This document shows, piece by piece, positions 8,010-16,734 of a stretch of 64,000 bases of DNA. This stretch comes from Methylotenera sp. (GTDB taxonomy: Bacteria > Pseudomonadota > Gammaproteobacteria > Burkholderiales > Methylophilaceae). Position 1 is the stretch's first letter. The number at the start of each line of letters is the position of its first letter. The notes beneath the pieces are model-generated. The model did not search any database, was not told where the DNA came from, and saw only the letters and a list, made by a program, of their open reading frames with translations. The translations under genes and the position numbers were made by a program. Where the stretch lies: assembly GCA_013141495.1 (NCBI GenBank), contig JABFQV010000008.1, positions 1 through 64,000 on the forward strand, given 5' to 3'.

Positions 8010-9418
8010 CAAAGCTCACCGCCATATAGAATGTCATTCTGAATGGAGTTCATATCTTCAATCGTGGTGTCGAAAGTGATTACTTCTATACCTATATCAG
8101 CTTGTATTTTTGCAGGTATCAAGGTGTTTATTTTGGTGGCTTTTGTTTCACCTGAAGCAGGTTTTGTTATGACTCCAGTGGTATAAAGTCGAACACGCTC
8201 AGGACTAAGTAACTCTTCATCATCGTATTTGTAACGTGTTTGCATCGCTTGAGTATGATCGGTTTTTTGCGCCAACATAATAAGCGTGTTGAACTCTTTA
8301 ACTAAGTAGTCACTATGTGTAGTTACAAAAACTTTAATGCCAGCATTGACCATACGCGCGACAAGCCTTGCTAATGCACGTTGGTTTTTAGGGTGTAAAT
8401 TGAGTTCTGGTTCGTCGATAATAAACACATCACCAGATTTTGCCTTACAGCGCAGATAAAAACCAATATCGAGTAACGCACGCACACAACTTGATGATTC
8501 GCCCATTGAGAAGCTTGGTTTTCCGTTACCCCTTGGCTTGTAAACAAGACCTCTGTCTTTTATTACTTTGTAACTCCCACCAATAAGCCCGTCAAAAGAG
8601 GTTAGGAGCGCTGGATTTTCAATAGCTAGCTCACCTATGTCTTTATCGAAGTCCTCTAGTTGACGAATGAAGTCCACGTTATCACGCACTGGCCAAGCAT
8701 AGCTATCAGAACCAGCTTGCATGCGTTGGTGGAGTAAAAACGGATTTTTTTGCAACTCCTTCGCGTCCAGCGTTCTAAGCGCTTCAACCATTCCCGTGCG
8801 AGCAAAATCTAATTCTTTGAGAAAAATTGCCGCTCCAGTACGTTCAGCACTAGCAATAAAGGTGTTGGGCAGGTAGGGAGAGAAAACAATTTCTGCGATT
8901 GCATCGCTAAGAAATTCTGATAAAGCCCAAATATCCAAGCCATCATCTGCTATAAGAACTTTAAGTAAGTCGCTATCTTTTTCCTTACTTATCGTAGCCA
9001 AAACTTTACCATCTGACCCACTTTTGATAGGGCGCTCAAAAGCTCTTTGCGTGAAGTCAATACTTTCTGAAACAGTCACTTTAATCTGAGCATTCTCAAA
9101 GTAAACTGGGTCGGCTGCAAAAACATCTGGCAATTGCTTTACGTATCGTTTACTAACTGCTTCGAGGTACGTATTCAATTTCCCAGAAAAAATTTCCTTT
9201 AAATCGAATTGATAAGTCTGTTCTTTTGCAGAGTCAGCTGCCTTAATCAGTGATATTAGTTCGGTACGTAAAAGTCTGCGCCAACTGCGTAAAAAACCAT
9301 ACACAGCGTATGTGGCATAAGTTTTACCAGTGTTATTCTCACCACAGATAATAGTTAAGTCAGCGAGTTCTAACTCAGCCTCATCCAGTAGCCCAAGCTT
9401 TTCAAATTTGAATTTCAT
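8009..9418 (-). CDS. SMC/OLD-like AAA ATPase (AAA_15/AAA_21 type), candidate defence ATPase
   Basis: A 469-residue ABC-type ATPase of the kind found in many anti-phage systems. Visible motifs are Walker A GENNTGKT (26-33), an ABC-signature-like SMGESSS (304-310), Walker B VFIIDEPELNLHP (331-343) and the H-switch TTHSDYL (367-373). The middle, about residues 50-290, is a variable insert. No C-terminal Toprim domain of the OLD type is evident, so effector activity presumably lies in the coupled downstream gene. The ATG at 9418 is preceded by GGAG, which is why I prefer it over the track GTG. The gene sits 20 bases after purH and may be transcribed from the purH promoter. Confidence 0.8.
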   Translation of the reverse strand: MKFKFEKLGLLDEAELELADLTIICGENNTGKTYATYAVYGFLRSWRRLLRTELISLIKAADSAKEQTYQFDLKEIFSGKLNTYLEAVSKRYVKQLPDVFAADPVYFENAQIKVTVSESIDFTQRAFERPIKSGSDGKVLATISKEKDSDLLKVLIADDGLDIWALSEFLSDAIAEIVFSPYLPNTFIASAERTGAAIFLKELDFARTGMVEALRTLDAKELQKNPFLLHQRMQAGSDSYAWPVRDNVDFIRQLEDFDKDIGELAIENPALLTSFDGLIGGSYKVIKDRGLVYKPRGNGKPSFSMGESSSCVRALLDIGFYLRCKAKSGDVFIIDEPELNLHPKNQRALARLVARMVNAGIKVFVTTHSDYLVKEFNTLIMLAQKTDHTQAMQTRYKYDDEELLSPERVRLYTTGVITKPASGETKATKINTLIPAKIQADIGIEVITFDTTIEDMNSIQNDILYGGEL

Positions 9419-9438
9419 TCTCACTCCAACCCTTTAAT

Positions 9439-11046
9439 TTAATGCCTGAAATGCCTAATTCCAGTCACGACCATCACTAAGCCATGCTCATCTGCTGCGG
9501 CAATCACTTCTTCATCGCGCATGCTGCCACCTGGGTGAATCACGCAGCTTGCGCCAGCAGCTGCAAGTGCGTCAATACCATCGCGGAAGGGGAAGAATGC
9601 GTCAGATGCGACCACTGAACTTTGCAAACTTAAACCTGCATTTTGCGCTTTAATAATGGCAATTTTAGTGCTGTCTATACGGCTCATTTGGCCTGCGCCT
9701 ACGCCTAGCGTCATTTCGTTACCGCAGAATACAATCGCGTTTGATTTCACATATTTTGCTACGCGCCACGCAAACAGCATGTCGGTCATTTGTTGTGGCG
9801 TTGGCTGTTTTTTGCTGATAATTTTGAGGTCAGTTTGGCTAACTTCATGGTTGTCTGCGGTTTGAATCAACAAGCCTGAGCCTACTCGTTTGGTTTCATG
9901 CGCGTTGCGCCCTTGCTCCCACGCCGTAGCTCCGCCTGCTGGCAATGCGATTTTGAGTACGCGCACATTGGCTTTAGCGGCAAAAATAGCCAATGCCTCT
10001 GCCGTGTAATCGGGTGCGATCAGCACTTCAACAAATTGCTTGCTCACAGCTTCAGCTGCAGCTTTATCAACGGTTGTGTTGAAAGCGATAATGCCGCCAA
10101 AAGCGCTACTTGGATCTGTTTGGAAGGCTTTTGAATACGCGTCTAAAGCGGTTGCGCCGAGCGCTACGCCACATGGGTTAGCATGCTTCACAATTACACA
10201 AGCCGTTGTGTCAAAACTCTTAACGGCTTCCCAAGCAGCATCGCCATCGGCAATATTGTTGAAGCTTAATTCTTTGCCTTGTAATTGCTCTGCGGTGACT
10301 AGTGAGCCGGGTGCTGGGTGAAGGTCGCGATAGAATGCCGCTTGTTGATGTGGGTTTTCGCCATAGCGCAAATCTTGAACTTTGATAAAGTTTGTGTTGC
10401 TTTGCGCAGGAAACTGTAAAGACACCGGCTTGCTACTAGCCATACTGGCAGTGTAATCAATGGCAGATAGATAATTACTAATCGCCGCATCGTATTGCGA
10501 TACACGGTTGAAAGCAGCAACAGAAAGCGCAAAAGTCGTCGCTTCTGCAAGTGCGCCACCAGTACTTTGTAGTTCGCTAATCACTGCGGCATATTGGCTG
10601 GCATCGGTCAGCACGGCCACGTCTTTCCAGTTTTTGGCAGCTGAGCGCACCATGGCCGGGCCGCCAATGTCGATATTTTCAATCGCGTCTTCTAGCGTAC
10701 AGTCCAGGTTTGCTACAGTCGCTTCAAACGGGTATAAATTGACGACCACCATGTCGATATTAGGAATGCCTTGCGCTTGCATAGCCGCTACGTGTTCAGG
10801 TAAATCACGGCGACCCAAAATCCCGCCATGGACTTTTGGGTGTAAGGTTTTAACGCGACCGTCTAGCATTTCAGGAAATCCCGTGTAGTCACTGACTTCA
10901 ATGACGGGGATGTTGTTGTCGCGAAATAATTTAGCGGTGCCGCCGGTTGATAAAATTTCAACGCCTAAATTGCTGATATTTTTTGCAAAGTCGATAATAC
11001 CGGTTTTGTCAGAAACGCTGATAAGCGCACGTTTAATAGTTGCCAT
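9439..11046 (-). CDS. purH: Bifunctional AICAR formyltransferase / IMP cyclohydrolase
   Basis: Catalyses the last two steps of IMP synthesis. The N-terminal third is the MGS-like cyclohydrolase domain ([49 protein letters not shown]). The rest is the AICAR transformylase domain with the catalytic [11 protein letters not shown] region and the C-terminal [12 protein letters not shown] and [12 protein letters not shown] blocks. 535 residues is full length. It is preceded on the same strand by fis and dusB (26 bases after fis), the standard betaproteobacterial order. Confidence 0.97.
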   Translation of the reverse strand: MATIKRALISVSDKTGIIDFAKNISNLGVEILSTGGTAKLFRDNNIPVIEVSDYTGFPEMLDGRVKTLHPKVHGGILGRRDLPEHVAAMQAQGIPNIDMVVVNLYPFEATVANLDCTLEDAIENIDIGGPAMVRSAAKNWKDVAVLTDASQYAAVISELQSTGGALAEATTFALSVAAFNRVSQYDAAISNYLSAIDYTASMASSKPVSLQFPAQSNTNFIKVQDLRYGENPHQQAAFYRDLHPAPGSLVTAEQLQGKELSFNNIADGDAAWEAVKSFDTTACVIVKHANPCGVALGATALDAYSKAFQTDPSSAFGGIIAFNTTVDKAAAEAVSKQFVEVLIAPDYTAEALAIFAAKANVRVLKIALPAGGATAWEQGRNAHETKRVGSGLLIQTADNHEVSQTDLKIISKKQPTPQQMTDMLFAWRVAKYVKSNAIVFCGNEMTLGVGAGQMSRIDSTKIAIIKAQNAGLSLQSSVVASDAFFPFRDGIDALAAAGASCVIHPGGSMRDEEVIAAADEHGLVMVVTGIRHFRH

Positions 11047-11072
11047 TTGAGAACTCTTGAAAGTAAAGTTGA

Positions 11073-11309
11073 TTATTCGAGGTTATATTGCTTGATTTTT
11101 TTACGCAGCGTGTTGCGGTTAATGTTCAATATTTCTGCGGCTTTACTTTGATTGCCACCGACCTTATGCATAATATATTGCAATAAAGGCTTTTCAACGC
11201 AACCTAGCACCATGTCGTAAACTGCGTGAGGCGGCTCGCCATCGAGGTGTGTGAAGTAGTCGTCTAGTGACTCTTTAACGGCTTGGCTTAGTTTGCAATT
11301 TTCTGACAT
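11073..11309 (-). CDS. fis: Fis-family DNA-binding protein
   Basis: A 78-residue protein whose C-terminal half is the Fis helix-turn-helix ([27 protein letters not shown]). Fis is a nucleoid-associated dimer that bends DNA and activates rRNA and other growth-linked promoters. The gene starts 7 bases after dusB, reproducing the dusB-fis operon known across proteobacteria, so it is almost certainly cotranscribed with dusB. The N-terminal arm is shorter than in enterobacterial Fis, which is usual for betaproteobacterial versions. Confidence 0.93.
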   Translation of the reverse strand: MSENCKLSQAVKESLDDYFTHLDGEPPHAVYDMVLGCVEKPLLQYIMHKVGGNQSKAAEILNINRNTLRKKIKQYNLE

Positions 11310-11316
11310 GGCTTCT

Positions 11317-12360
11317 CTAGGCTGCTAGCGCATCGTGTGTGCTGGATTTAACATCATCTGCATCATGGTCAATGTAAACCAAACGCTCGTTTTTAGTTTT
11401 AAGTTCAGCAAAGAAGTCGTTAATGGCTTGCAGTTGCAGCTCAATCGTCTGCAATGTGTTCATGCTGTGGCGGAATTGTGCAGAGCCAGCTAACCCTTTG
11501 GTGTACCAGGAGATGTGCTTGCGCGCCATGCGCATGCCGGTTAAATCACCATAAAAATCATATAAATCATGCAGGTGTTCAAACATGACGGTATGGATTT
11601 CATCTACCGTAGGCGGTAATAAGTGTGTGCCCGTGGTGAGGTAATGCTCAATTTCGCGAAATATCCATGGCCGGCCTTGTGCCGCACGACCGATCATGAC
11701 CGCATCAGCCCCCGTGTAATCGAGTACAAATTTGGCTTTTTCTGGCGTGGTGATGTCGCCGTTGGCAATGAGTGGGATGCGAATCGCTTGCTTAACCGTA
11801 GCGATGGTGTCGTACTCAGCTTCGCCCATGTAAGCGCAGGCGCGGGTGCGGCCATGCATCGCCAGTGCTTGTACGCCTAAATCTTCAGCCATTTTAGCAA
11901 TTTGTACTGCATTGCGGTTTTGCTTATCCCAACCGGTGCGGATTTTCAAGGTGACCGGCACATCCACAGCGTTGACCACAGCCCTCAATATTTGCGCTAC
12001 CAGCGGCTCATCTTTAAGTAGGGCGGAACCTGCCATTACGTTACAGATTTTTTTAGCCGGGCAGCCCATGTTGATGTCGATAATTTGCGCACCGTTATCT
12101 ACGTTGTGCTTTGCCGCTTCCGCCATCATCTTTGGGTCCGCGCCTGCAATTTGCACAGAAATCGGGTTCACTTCGCCTTCATGATTGGCGCGGCGCAGCG
12201 TTTTTTCGCTACCGTAAAGCAGTGAGTTCGAGGTCACCATCTCAGAAATAGCCAAGCCTGCGCCCATCTTTTTGCAAAGCTGACGGAAAGGTCTATCTGT
12301 TACGCCAGCCATGGGCGCGACAACTAGGTTATTTTTTAGGATATGGTGACCAATTTGCAT
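11317..12360 (-). CDS. dusB: tRNA-dihydrouridine synthase B
   Basis: FMN enzyme that reduces specific uridines in the tRNA D-loop. It opens with the family TIM-barrel signature APMAGVTDRPFRQLCKKMGA (about 16-35). Further blocks are INMGCPAKKICN with the catalytic cysteine, KIRTGWD, LAMHGRTR and IPLIANGDITTPEKA. The length of 347 residues is normal. It heads the dusB-fis operon. A 14-base perfect palindrome lies about 70 bases upstream (see 12428-12441). Confidence 0.96.
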   Translation of the reverse strand: MQIGHHILKNNLVVAPMAGVTDRPFRQLCKKMGAGLAISEMVTSNSLLYGSEKTLRRANHEGEVNPISVQIAGADPKMMAEAAKHNVDNGAQIIDINMGCPAKKICNVMAGSALLKDEPLVAQILRAVVNAVDVPVTLKIRTGWDKQNRNAVQIAKMAEDLGVQALAMHGRTRACAYMGEAEYDTIATVKQAIRIPLIANGDITTPEKAKFVLDYTGADAVMIGRAAQGRPWIFREIEHYLTTGTHLLPPTVDEIHTVMFEHLHDLYDFYGDLTGMRMARKHISWYTKGLAGSAQFRHSMNTLQTIELQLQAINDFFAELKTKNERLVYIDHDADDVKSSTHDALAA

Positions 12361-12427
12361 TGATTTGTATTGTTTGCGCGAAAGCTGCCTATTTTATACG
12401 CAATTGTTGCGATAGAAAACTTAAAGT

Positions 12428-12441
12428 TTGTAAATTTACAA
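12428..12441. promoter_or_regulatory. Perfect 14-base palindrome upstream of dusB
   Basis: TTGTAAATTTACAA is its own reverse complement and lies between the 3' end of the YkgJ-type gene and the start of dusB, about 70 bases from the dusB ATG. It could be an operator or simply an AT-rich palindrome in the promoter region. No known regulator consensus is claimed. Confidence 0.3.
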
Positions 12442-12545
12442 TGTTTTTAAGTGACGTGATCCCTAGTCTAAAAAATCATTGGCAACGACGGTACCCTTAA
12501 CATTCGTGCAATAAGTCAATTGGCTTATATGCGAAATTATGTTTA

Positions 12546-12815
12546 CTAAGGGCGTGTCAGTACTTCTAGCTCGCCTAGCCACGCCATGGCATATTCGCGA
12601 GATTGTCCAATCGCTTCGTCACCACACATTTCTTCACTAGGCTGCAAGCTCGCACAAAAAGCGGGGCGTTCAGGGTGCTCAAAAATCATGCAGCTATTTT
12701 CATTATTCAGCTGAATGCAACGAACGCCGGCAGGTTTGCCGTTCGGCATGCCCGGAATAGGGCTGTTAATTGACGGCGCGATGCAACAGGCACCGCAATG
12801 GGATCTGCACTTCAA
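12546..12815 (-). CDS. YkgJ-type cysteine-cluster protein
   Basis: A short protein with a conserved cysteine cluster ([31 protein letters not shown], later CMIF and [12 protein letters not shown]), the pattern of the YkgJ/UPF0153 family that probably binds a zinc ion or Fe-S centre; its function is unknown. The track starts at an ATG 53 bases inside the upstream gene. I prefer the TTG at 12815, just after that gene's TAA and downstream of AGGGG. This start gives the family's usual 89 residues, starting near the first cysteine. It is probably cotranscribed with the upstream gene. Confidence 0.8.
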   Translation of the reverse strand: MKCRSHCGACCIAPSINSPIPGMPNGKPAGVRCIQLNNENSCMIFEHPERPAFCASLQPSEEMCGDEAIGQSREYAMAWLGELEVLTRP

Positions 12816-12816
12816 T

Positions 12817-13557
12817 TTAGACCCCTGACCAAGGAAAGCCAAGCGCTGTGATCGCTTGCTTGATATCATTCATTGCCGCTTCAACATGGCTAGTTGCACC
12901 CTTAACGCCTAATTCAATGGTGCGATTTTTATCTAGCTTTGGCAGACTGAAAAGCTTCAAGCTCGGGTACTTTGCCAAAATAGCATTCATCAAATCTATC
13001 AACTTACTTTCACCTGCATCCATCACCAAAATCGAAGCTTCAACATAATCCTGCGTATGAAATAGATGCGAATAGTAAGTATCTAGCACCCAGGTAATCA
13101 TTGGGTGCGCCATTTCAGGAAAGCCGGGCACAAAATAATGTTGATTGACGGCAAAGCCTGCTACACGGTTAACCGGATTAGGGATAAGCGTTGCGCCTTG
13201 CGGAAGGTCTGCCATCAGCACACGCTTGGGGTAAGCGCTTTCACCGTATTGCGCTTCAATTTCTGCCACTGCCTCTAGGTGACGCTCAATTGGTGTACCA
13301 ACAGCATCTGCCGCACACTGCCGTGTAAAGTCGTCCGGCGTAGCACCAATGCCGCCGAAGCTAAATACAATATCGCCACGCGCCATGCTTGTCTGTAGCG
13401 AGTGTGTAATTTGTTCGGGAATATCCCCTAAATAATTCGCCCAGCTTAACTGCAAGCCACGCGCGTTAAGGGCTTGGATGACAAAGCTTAAATGAGCATC
13501 CTGACGTTTTCCCGACAGAATTTCATCACCGATAATGTAAATACCAAAATGTTGCAT
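12817..13557 (-). CDS. Molybdopterin-binding (MoCF/CinA N-terminal-like) domain protein
   Basis: A 246-residue protein consisting of the molybdopterin-binding fold seen in MogA, MoeA and the N-terminal half of CinA. It begins [19 protein letters not shown] and has [18 protein letters not shown], the GGxG-TPDD motif that contacts the pterin phosphate. The CinA deamidase domain is absent, so annotation as competence/damage-inducible protein A would be only by similarity; its role is unknown. AAGG lies six bases before the ATG at 13557, which I choose over the track TTG. Confidence 0.85.
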   Translation of the reverse strand: MQHFGIYIIGDEILSGKRQDAHLSFVIQALNARGLQLSWANYLGDIPEQITHSLQTSMARGDIVFSFGGIGATPDDFTRQCAADAVGTPIERHLEAVAEIEAQYGESAYPKRVLMADLPQGATLIPNPVNRVAGFAVNQHYFVPGFPEMAHPMITWVLDTYYSHLFHTQDYVEASILVMDAGESKLIDLMNAILAKYPSLKLFSLPKLDKNRTIELGVKGATSHVEAAMNDIKQAITALGFPWSGV

Positions 13558-13610
13558 GAGGCGCCTTCTTTCTAGCAATTCTCCAGTTTACCCTTCATGA
13601 TCCTGAAAGA

Positions 13611-13646
13611 CAAAAGGCTTACAGCCGTCAAACTGTAAGCCTTTGT
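13611..13646 (-). terminator. Strong intrinsic terminator (bidirectional stem)
   Basis: The arms AAAGGCTTACAG and CTGTAAGCCTTT form a 12-bp stem, followed on the minus strand by a T-rich tail (TTTTGTCTTTC). It lies downstream of the BON lipoprotein gene and just before the molybdopterin-domain gene, so it separates the two transcripts. Confidence 0.85.
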
Positions 13647-13813
13647 TTATTTGGCGCGTTGGATCTGCCGGTTTGCACGCCAATTGGGTTGGTAGTCTGT
13701 AATGTTTTTTGTAAACTAATCTAGTATTCCCAAAATGATACCTACGAAATTTTTCTCTATAGAATTCAGTATATTTGAGTGGTGGAGCCTTAATTACGCG
13801 AGGCTATTGCGCA

Positions 13814-14158
13814 TTATTTTGCTTGATTGATTTGAAGCTCATCGTGAATGCTATGAACACCTGCTACATTGCGGACTAATTTAGTTACATAGTCAATTTG
13901 ATCTTGGCTATCAACAACCCCGCTGAGACGTACATCTCCCTTAAGCGCGACTACCGCAATATCAAAGTCTTTAATTTTTTCATCGAGTAGCAGTGCTGTT
14001 TTGACGTTTGTTGTGACTTGATTGTCACTAACTTCAGCGTTTATCATACTCGCAGATGCTGTCGTGCCTGTTGTTTCTTGAGGTTTATTACATCCAGTAA
14101 GTATGTTTAGACCAACAAATACGGCGCTTAAAATGAATAGTTTAATGTGAGTTTTCAT
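13814..14158 (-). CDS. BON-domain lipoprotein
   Basis: A 114-residue envelope protein. It has an N-terminal signal with lipobox LTGC (Cys23), a short Thr/Ser-rich linker, and one BON domain (about 47-110: VTTNVKTALLLDEKIKDFDIAV...GDVRLSGVVDSQDQ...AGVHSIHDELQI). BON proteins such as OsmY and the DolP group act at membranes and under stress. Four CTTAAG/CTTAAC-like repeats directly abut a CATAAT -10 element about 50 bases upstream. The same architecture precedes the cytochrome operon at 15.6 kb, so the two may share the QseB-like regulator. Confidence 0.9.
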   Translation of the reverse strand: MKTHIKLFILSAVFVGLNILTGCNKPQETTGTTASASMINAEVSDNQVTTNVKTALLLDEKIKDFDIAVVALKGDVRLSGVVDSQDQIDYVTKLVRNVAGVHSIHDELQINQAK

Positions 14159-14205
14159 TTGAAAGATACTCCTTAATGAATTGCCATCAGATTGATGATG
14201 TTAGC

Positions 14206-14246
14206 ATTATGGTTAAGTTAACTTAAGGTTTTCTTAAGTAGTTAAG
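14206..14246 (-). promoter_or_regulatory. Tandem CTTAAG-type repeats plus -10 element, probable OmpR/PmrA-class regulator site
   Basis: Read on the minus strand: CTTAAC (14246-14241), CTTAAG (14238-14233), five bases, CTTAAG (14227-14222), four bases, CTTAAC (14217-14212), then CATAAT (14211-14206). The central pair is spaced 11 bases, one helical turn, as in PmrA/QseB boxes (CTTAA-N5/6-CTTAA). The site replaces a -35 element for the BON lipoprotein gene. Direct control by the regulator at 17257-17928 is inferred from an equivalent site before its operon. Confidence 0.65.
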
Positions 14247-14373
14247 TAAAGTTGTCAGGTCAAGTTGGCGTATGAGTCTGACGACAAACAAGCGCTATTA
14301 GCTGTTTGTGCGCGTGAGCAGGTGGGTAAAAATAACCGTATAATTCAAAAACACAACCAATAAAATATATCTG

Positions 14374-15546
14374 ATGAGTAACCAAGAGCACGCAAGCATT
14401 TCTTACGACGATCCACAGCGCCATGCTTTAGCCAATAAATCTACCTGGGTCAGTGTTGCGGTTAATGTCGTGCTGACATTTTTGCAGATTGTGGTTGGAT
14501 TTTTTGCGCATTCTCAAAGTTTAATTGCCGATGGTTTGCACTCACTCTCCGACTTGGTTTGTGACTTTTTGGTACTGATTGCAAGTCATCACAGTAAAAA
14601 TCCTGCTGATGAAGGTCATCCTTATGGACATGGTCGGGTAGAAACCGCAGCTTCATTTGCCTTGGGCGCTATTCTTGTGGTGACTGGCGGCGCGATTATG
14701 GTAGCTGCCGCGATGAAGTTGCAAAACATTGAACATTTGCCGCCAGTTGCACCGTTGGCGCTGTGGGTGGCGTTAATTGCGCTTGTCGCCAAAGAAGGGC
14801 TGTTCCGCTACATGTTACGCATCGGCGAGCGCTTGCGTTCGCCAATGCTGATCGCCAATGCCTGGCATGCACGTTCAGACGCGGCCTCGTCGCTAGTGGT
14901 GGCGGTAGGCATTGGTGCAAATTTGATGGGTTTTATCTATGCCGATGCTGTGGCTGCGATTGTGGTCGGATTTATGATTGTACGCATGGGTGTCGTATTT
15001 GCGTGGGATGCATTTCAGGAGTTAATCGATGCAGGCTTATCCATTGAAGAGGTGGACAGTATCCGTCAGACACTAATAGACACCTCGGGGGTAGTCAGTC
15101 TGCATGAACTGCGTACGCGACGCATGGCACATCGTGCCTTAGTGGATGCGCATATTCTGGTTGACCCGCGTATTAGCGTGTCAGAAGGGCACAGCATTGC
15201 CGAACGCGCACGTGGGCGTGTGCTGAACAGCCATCCGGCGGTGTCTGATGTGTTAGTGCATGTTGATCCGGAAGATGATCTTGAGCACGACAGTAATGCA
15301 CTAAAAATGCCCGGACGCGAAAGCTTGTTAATGCATTTGGCGCCGTTGCTCAATGACTTGCCAGAGCCGCAACGTGTGATATTCCATTACATTGCAGGCA
15401 AAGTTGAGGCTGAAGTTTACTTGCCGCATGAGTTTTTTGAGCACGGAATAGCGTTAGCTGGAGCTGAGGCCAAGATTGCCGAGCGCTTGCTTGATCATCT
15501 GTACTTCAGTTCAGTGTCGTTGAACTGTGTCGTCATGCCCAAGTAA
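14374..15546 (+). CDS. Cation diffusion facilitator (CDF) family transporter
   Basis: Inner-membrane divalent-metal/proton antiporter of the CDF family (390 residues), which exports ions such as Zn2+, Fe2+ or Mn2+. The metal-site motifs are visible: DGLHSLSDLVCDF in TM2, HPYGHGRVE in the cytoplasmic loop and HARSDAASS in TM5. About six membrane segments are followed by a cytoplasmic domain containing HILVDP and VLVHVDPED. A C-terminal extension of about 90 residues (from PLLNDLPEPQRV on) repeats the ferredoxin-like fold style and is longer than in FieF. Which metal it moves is not readable from sequence. Confidence 0.9.
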   Translation: MSNQEHASISYDDPQRHALANKSTWVSVAVNVVLTFLQIVVGFFAHSQSLIADGLHSLSDLVCDFLVLIASHHSKNPADEGHPYGHGRVETAASFALGAILVVTGGAIMVAAAMKLQNIEHLPPVAPLALWVALIALVAKEGLFRYMLRIGERLRSPMLIANAWHARSDAASSLVVAVGIGANLMGFIYADAVAAIVVGFMIVRMGVVFAWDAFQELIDAGLSIEEVDSIRQTLIDTSGVVSLHELRTRRMAHRALVDAHILVDPRISVSEGHSIAERARGRVLNSHPAVSDVLVHVDPEDDLEHDSNALKMPGRESLLMHLAPLLNDLPEPQRVIFHYIAGKVEAEVYLPHEFFEHGIALAGAEAKIAERLLDHLYFSSVSLNCVVMPK

Positions 15547-15629
15547 ATGCAATAAAAAATTCATATCTCCAGGCTCAGCACTCAGCTGAGCCTAATTAGC
15601 ACCACCTCAAAAATTTACATTATATTTTC

Positions 15630-15662
15630 CTTAAGATTGCGTTAAGAATCTTAATCTATAGT
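15630..15662 (+). promoter_or_regulatory. CTTAAG-type repeats and -10 element of the cytochrome b/SHP/DHC operon
   Basis: CTTAAG (15630-15635), five bases, GTTAAG (15641-15646), three bases, CTTAAT (15650-15655), then TATAGT (15657-15662) as the -10 element. The first two repeats are spaced 11 bases. Layout and sequence match the site before the BON lipoprotein gene. The operon encodes an OmpR-family regulator at its distal end, so autoregulation is likely. Confidence 0.65.
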
Positions 15663-15693
15663 CTGCCTCACGTACTTAAACAGGAGGCAAATC

Positions 15694-16323
15694 ATGGAAA
15701 CCATTACTTACCGCAGGCAAAAGGTTTACGACCCAGTACTTCGACTCATCCATCTTTGGAATGGCTTAGCCATTCTGTTTCTTATGGCCACTATTTGGCT
15801 ATCAGACCTGTTTGAAAAAGGTGCTGGTGAAGATGCACTATGGCAGTTGCATATCTATATAGGCTACGCATTGGTTGTTGGCATTGTGGCACGGTTGGCA
15901 TGGGGCTTAGTGGGTCCACGTCACGCAAGATTTACCGATATGTGGCACCCAGCCGCATGGTGGGATGCGGTTCGCCATTTTAAGCTGCAAACCAAGCCGC
16001 GTTTCGGGCACAACGCGTTGGCAAGTGGTGCCTATATTCTCGTTTACTTATTACTCATCACTATGGCGATTACTGGGCTTGGCTTAGCTGCAGTTGAGCA
16101 TAGCATGGGGCCATTTAATGCTTGGTTTGGCGATATGGTTTGGCTTAAAGATACCTTTGAAGAGCCGCATGAGTTTATTTATTCTCTGCTGATGGGTTTT
16201 GTGGTTATCCACATTGCCGCACTGATTTGGCATGAGCATAAAGATAAAACACCGCTCGCTCAGTCTATGGTTACTGGATACCAATATGAAATCGAACCAA
16301 CGAAAGGAGATCATCATGCGTAA
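15694..16323 (+). CDS. Cytochrome b561-like membrane cytochrome b
   Basis: A 209-residue di-haem membrane cytochrome b. It has four predicted membrane helices with histidines placed to ligate haem: RLIHLWNG (about 17-24), QLHIYIGY, and VVIHIAALIWHEHKDKT near the C-terminus. It starts after GGAGG at a good distance. It is the first gene of a b-SHP-DHC set; in other bacteria such sets pass electrons from the quinone pool through the cytochrome b to periplasmic c-type cytochromes. The physiological electron donor and acceptor are unknown here. Confidence 0.9.
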   Translation: METITYRRQKVYDPVLRLIHLWNGLAILFLMATIWLSDLFEKGAGEDALWQLHIYIGYALVVGIVARLAWGLVGPRHARFTDMWHPAAWWDAVRHFKLQTKPRFGHNALASGAYILVYLLLITMAITGLGLAAVEHSMGPFNAWFGDMVWLKDTFEEPHEFIYSLLMGFVVIHIAALIWHEHKDKTPLAQSMVTGYQYEIEPTKGDHHA

Positions 16324-16723
16324 TAAAACGATGTTACTGGCGTTGCTGTTTAGTGTGAATGCGCTAGCCGCTACGCCGCAAGAGTTACTTAAACAATATG
16401 AGGGTCAGGCTAAACAAGAGAGTCCTGCATTTTCCGGATTTTCAGCAGAGCGTGGTGCTAGCTTCTTCCGCACGGCACGTAATCACAGCAATGGTCAAAA
16501 AGTGAGTTGCGCTACTTGTCATACCGCAGACCCGCGCAACCAAGGTAAAACACGCGCCAATAAGGTGATTGAGCCGATGGCGACAATCGCTAATCCACAA
16601 CGTTTTACCGATGCAGCCAAGGTTGAGAAATGGTTTGGCCGTAATTGTAAAGATGTGCTGGAGCGTGCATGTAATGCGCAGGAAAAAGGCGATTACATAC
16701 AGTACCTAATCAGTATTAAATAA
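16316..16723 (+). CDS. SHP-type monohaem cytochrome c (DUF1924)
   Basis: Periplasmic cytochrome of the sphaeroides-haem-protein (SHP/DUF1924) family. It has a signal peptide (about residues 1-19), one haem-attachment motif CATCH (65-69), and the conserved C-terminal block KVEKWFGRNCKDVLERACN, whose cysteines 111 and 119 may form the family disulphide. SHP proteins elsewhere have an unusual labile haem ligand and can bind O2 or NO. The track start lies 28 codons upstream; the ATG at 16316 follows AAAGGAG and overlaps the end of the cytochrome b gene by 8 bases. Confidence 0.88.
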   Translation: MRNKTMLLALLFSVNALAATPQELLKQYEGQAKQESPAFSGFSAERGASFFRTARNHSNGQKVSCATCHTADPRNQGKTRANKVIEPMATIANPQRFTDAAKVEKWFGRNCKDVLERACNAQEKGDYIQYLISIK

Positions 16724-16734
16724 GGAGAAATATC

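Noticed and set aside
10508-10888. 126-residue plus-strand ORF inside purH
   Set aside because: It is an antisense shadow of a fully conserved enzyme, with Ser/Ala-rich sequence typical of reverse reading.
12428-12441. TTGTAAATTTACAA as a Fur or other named operator
   Set aside because: It is a perfect palindrome but does not match a consensus I can name with confidence; kept only as an unassigned element.
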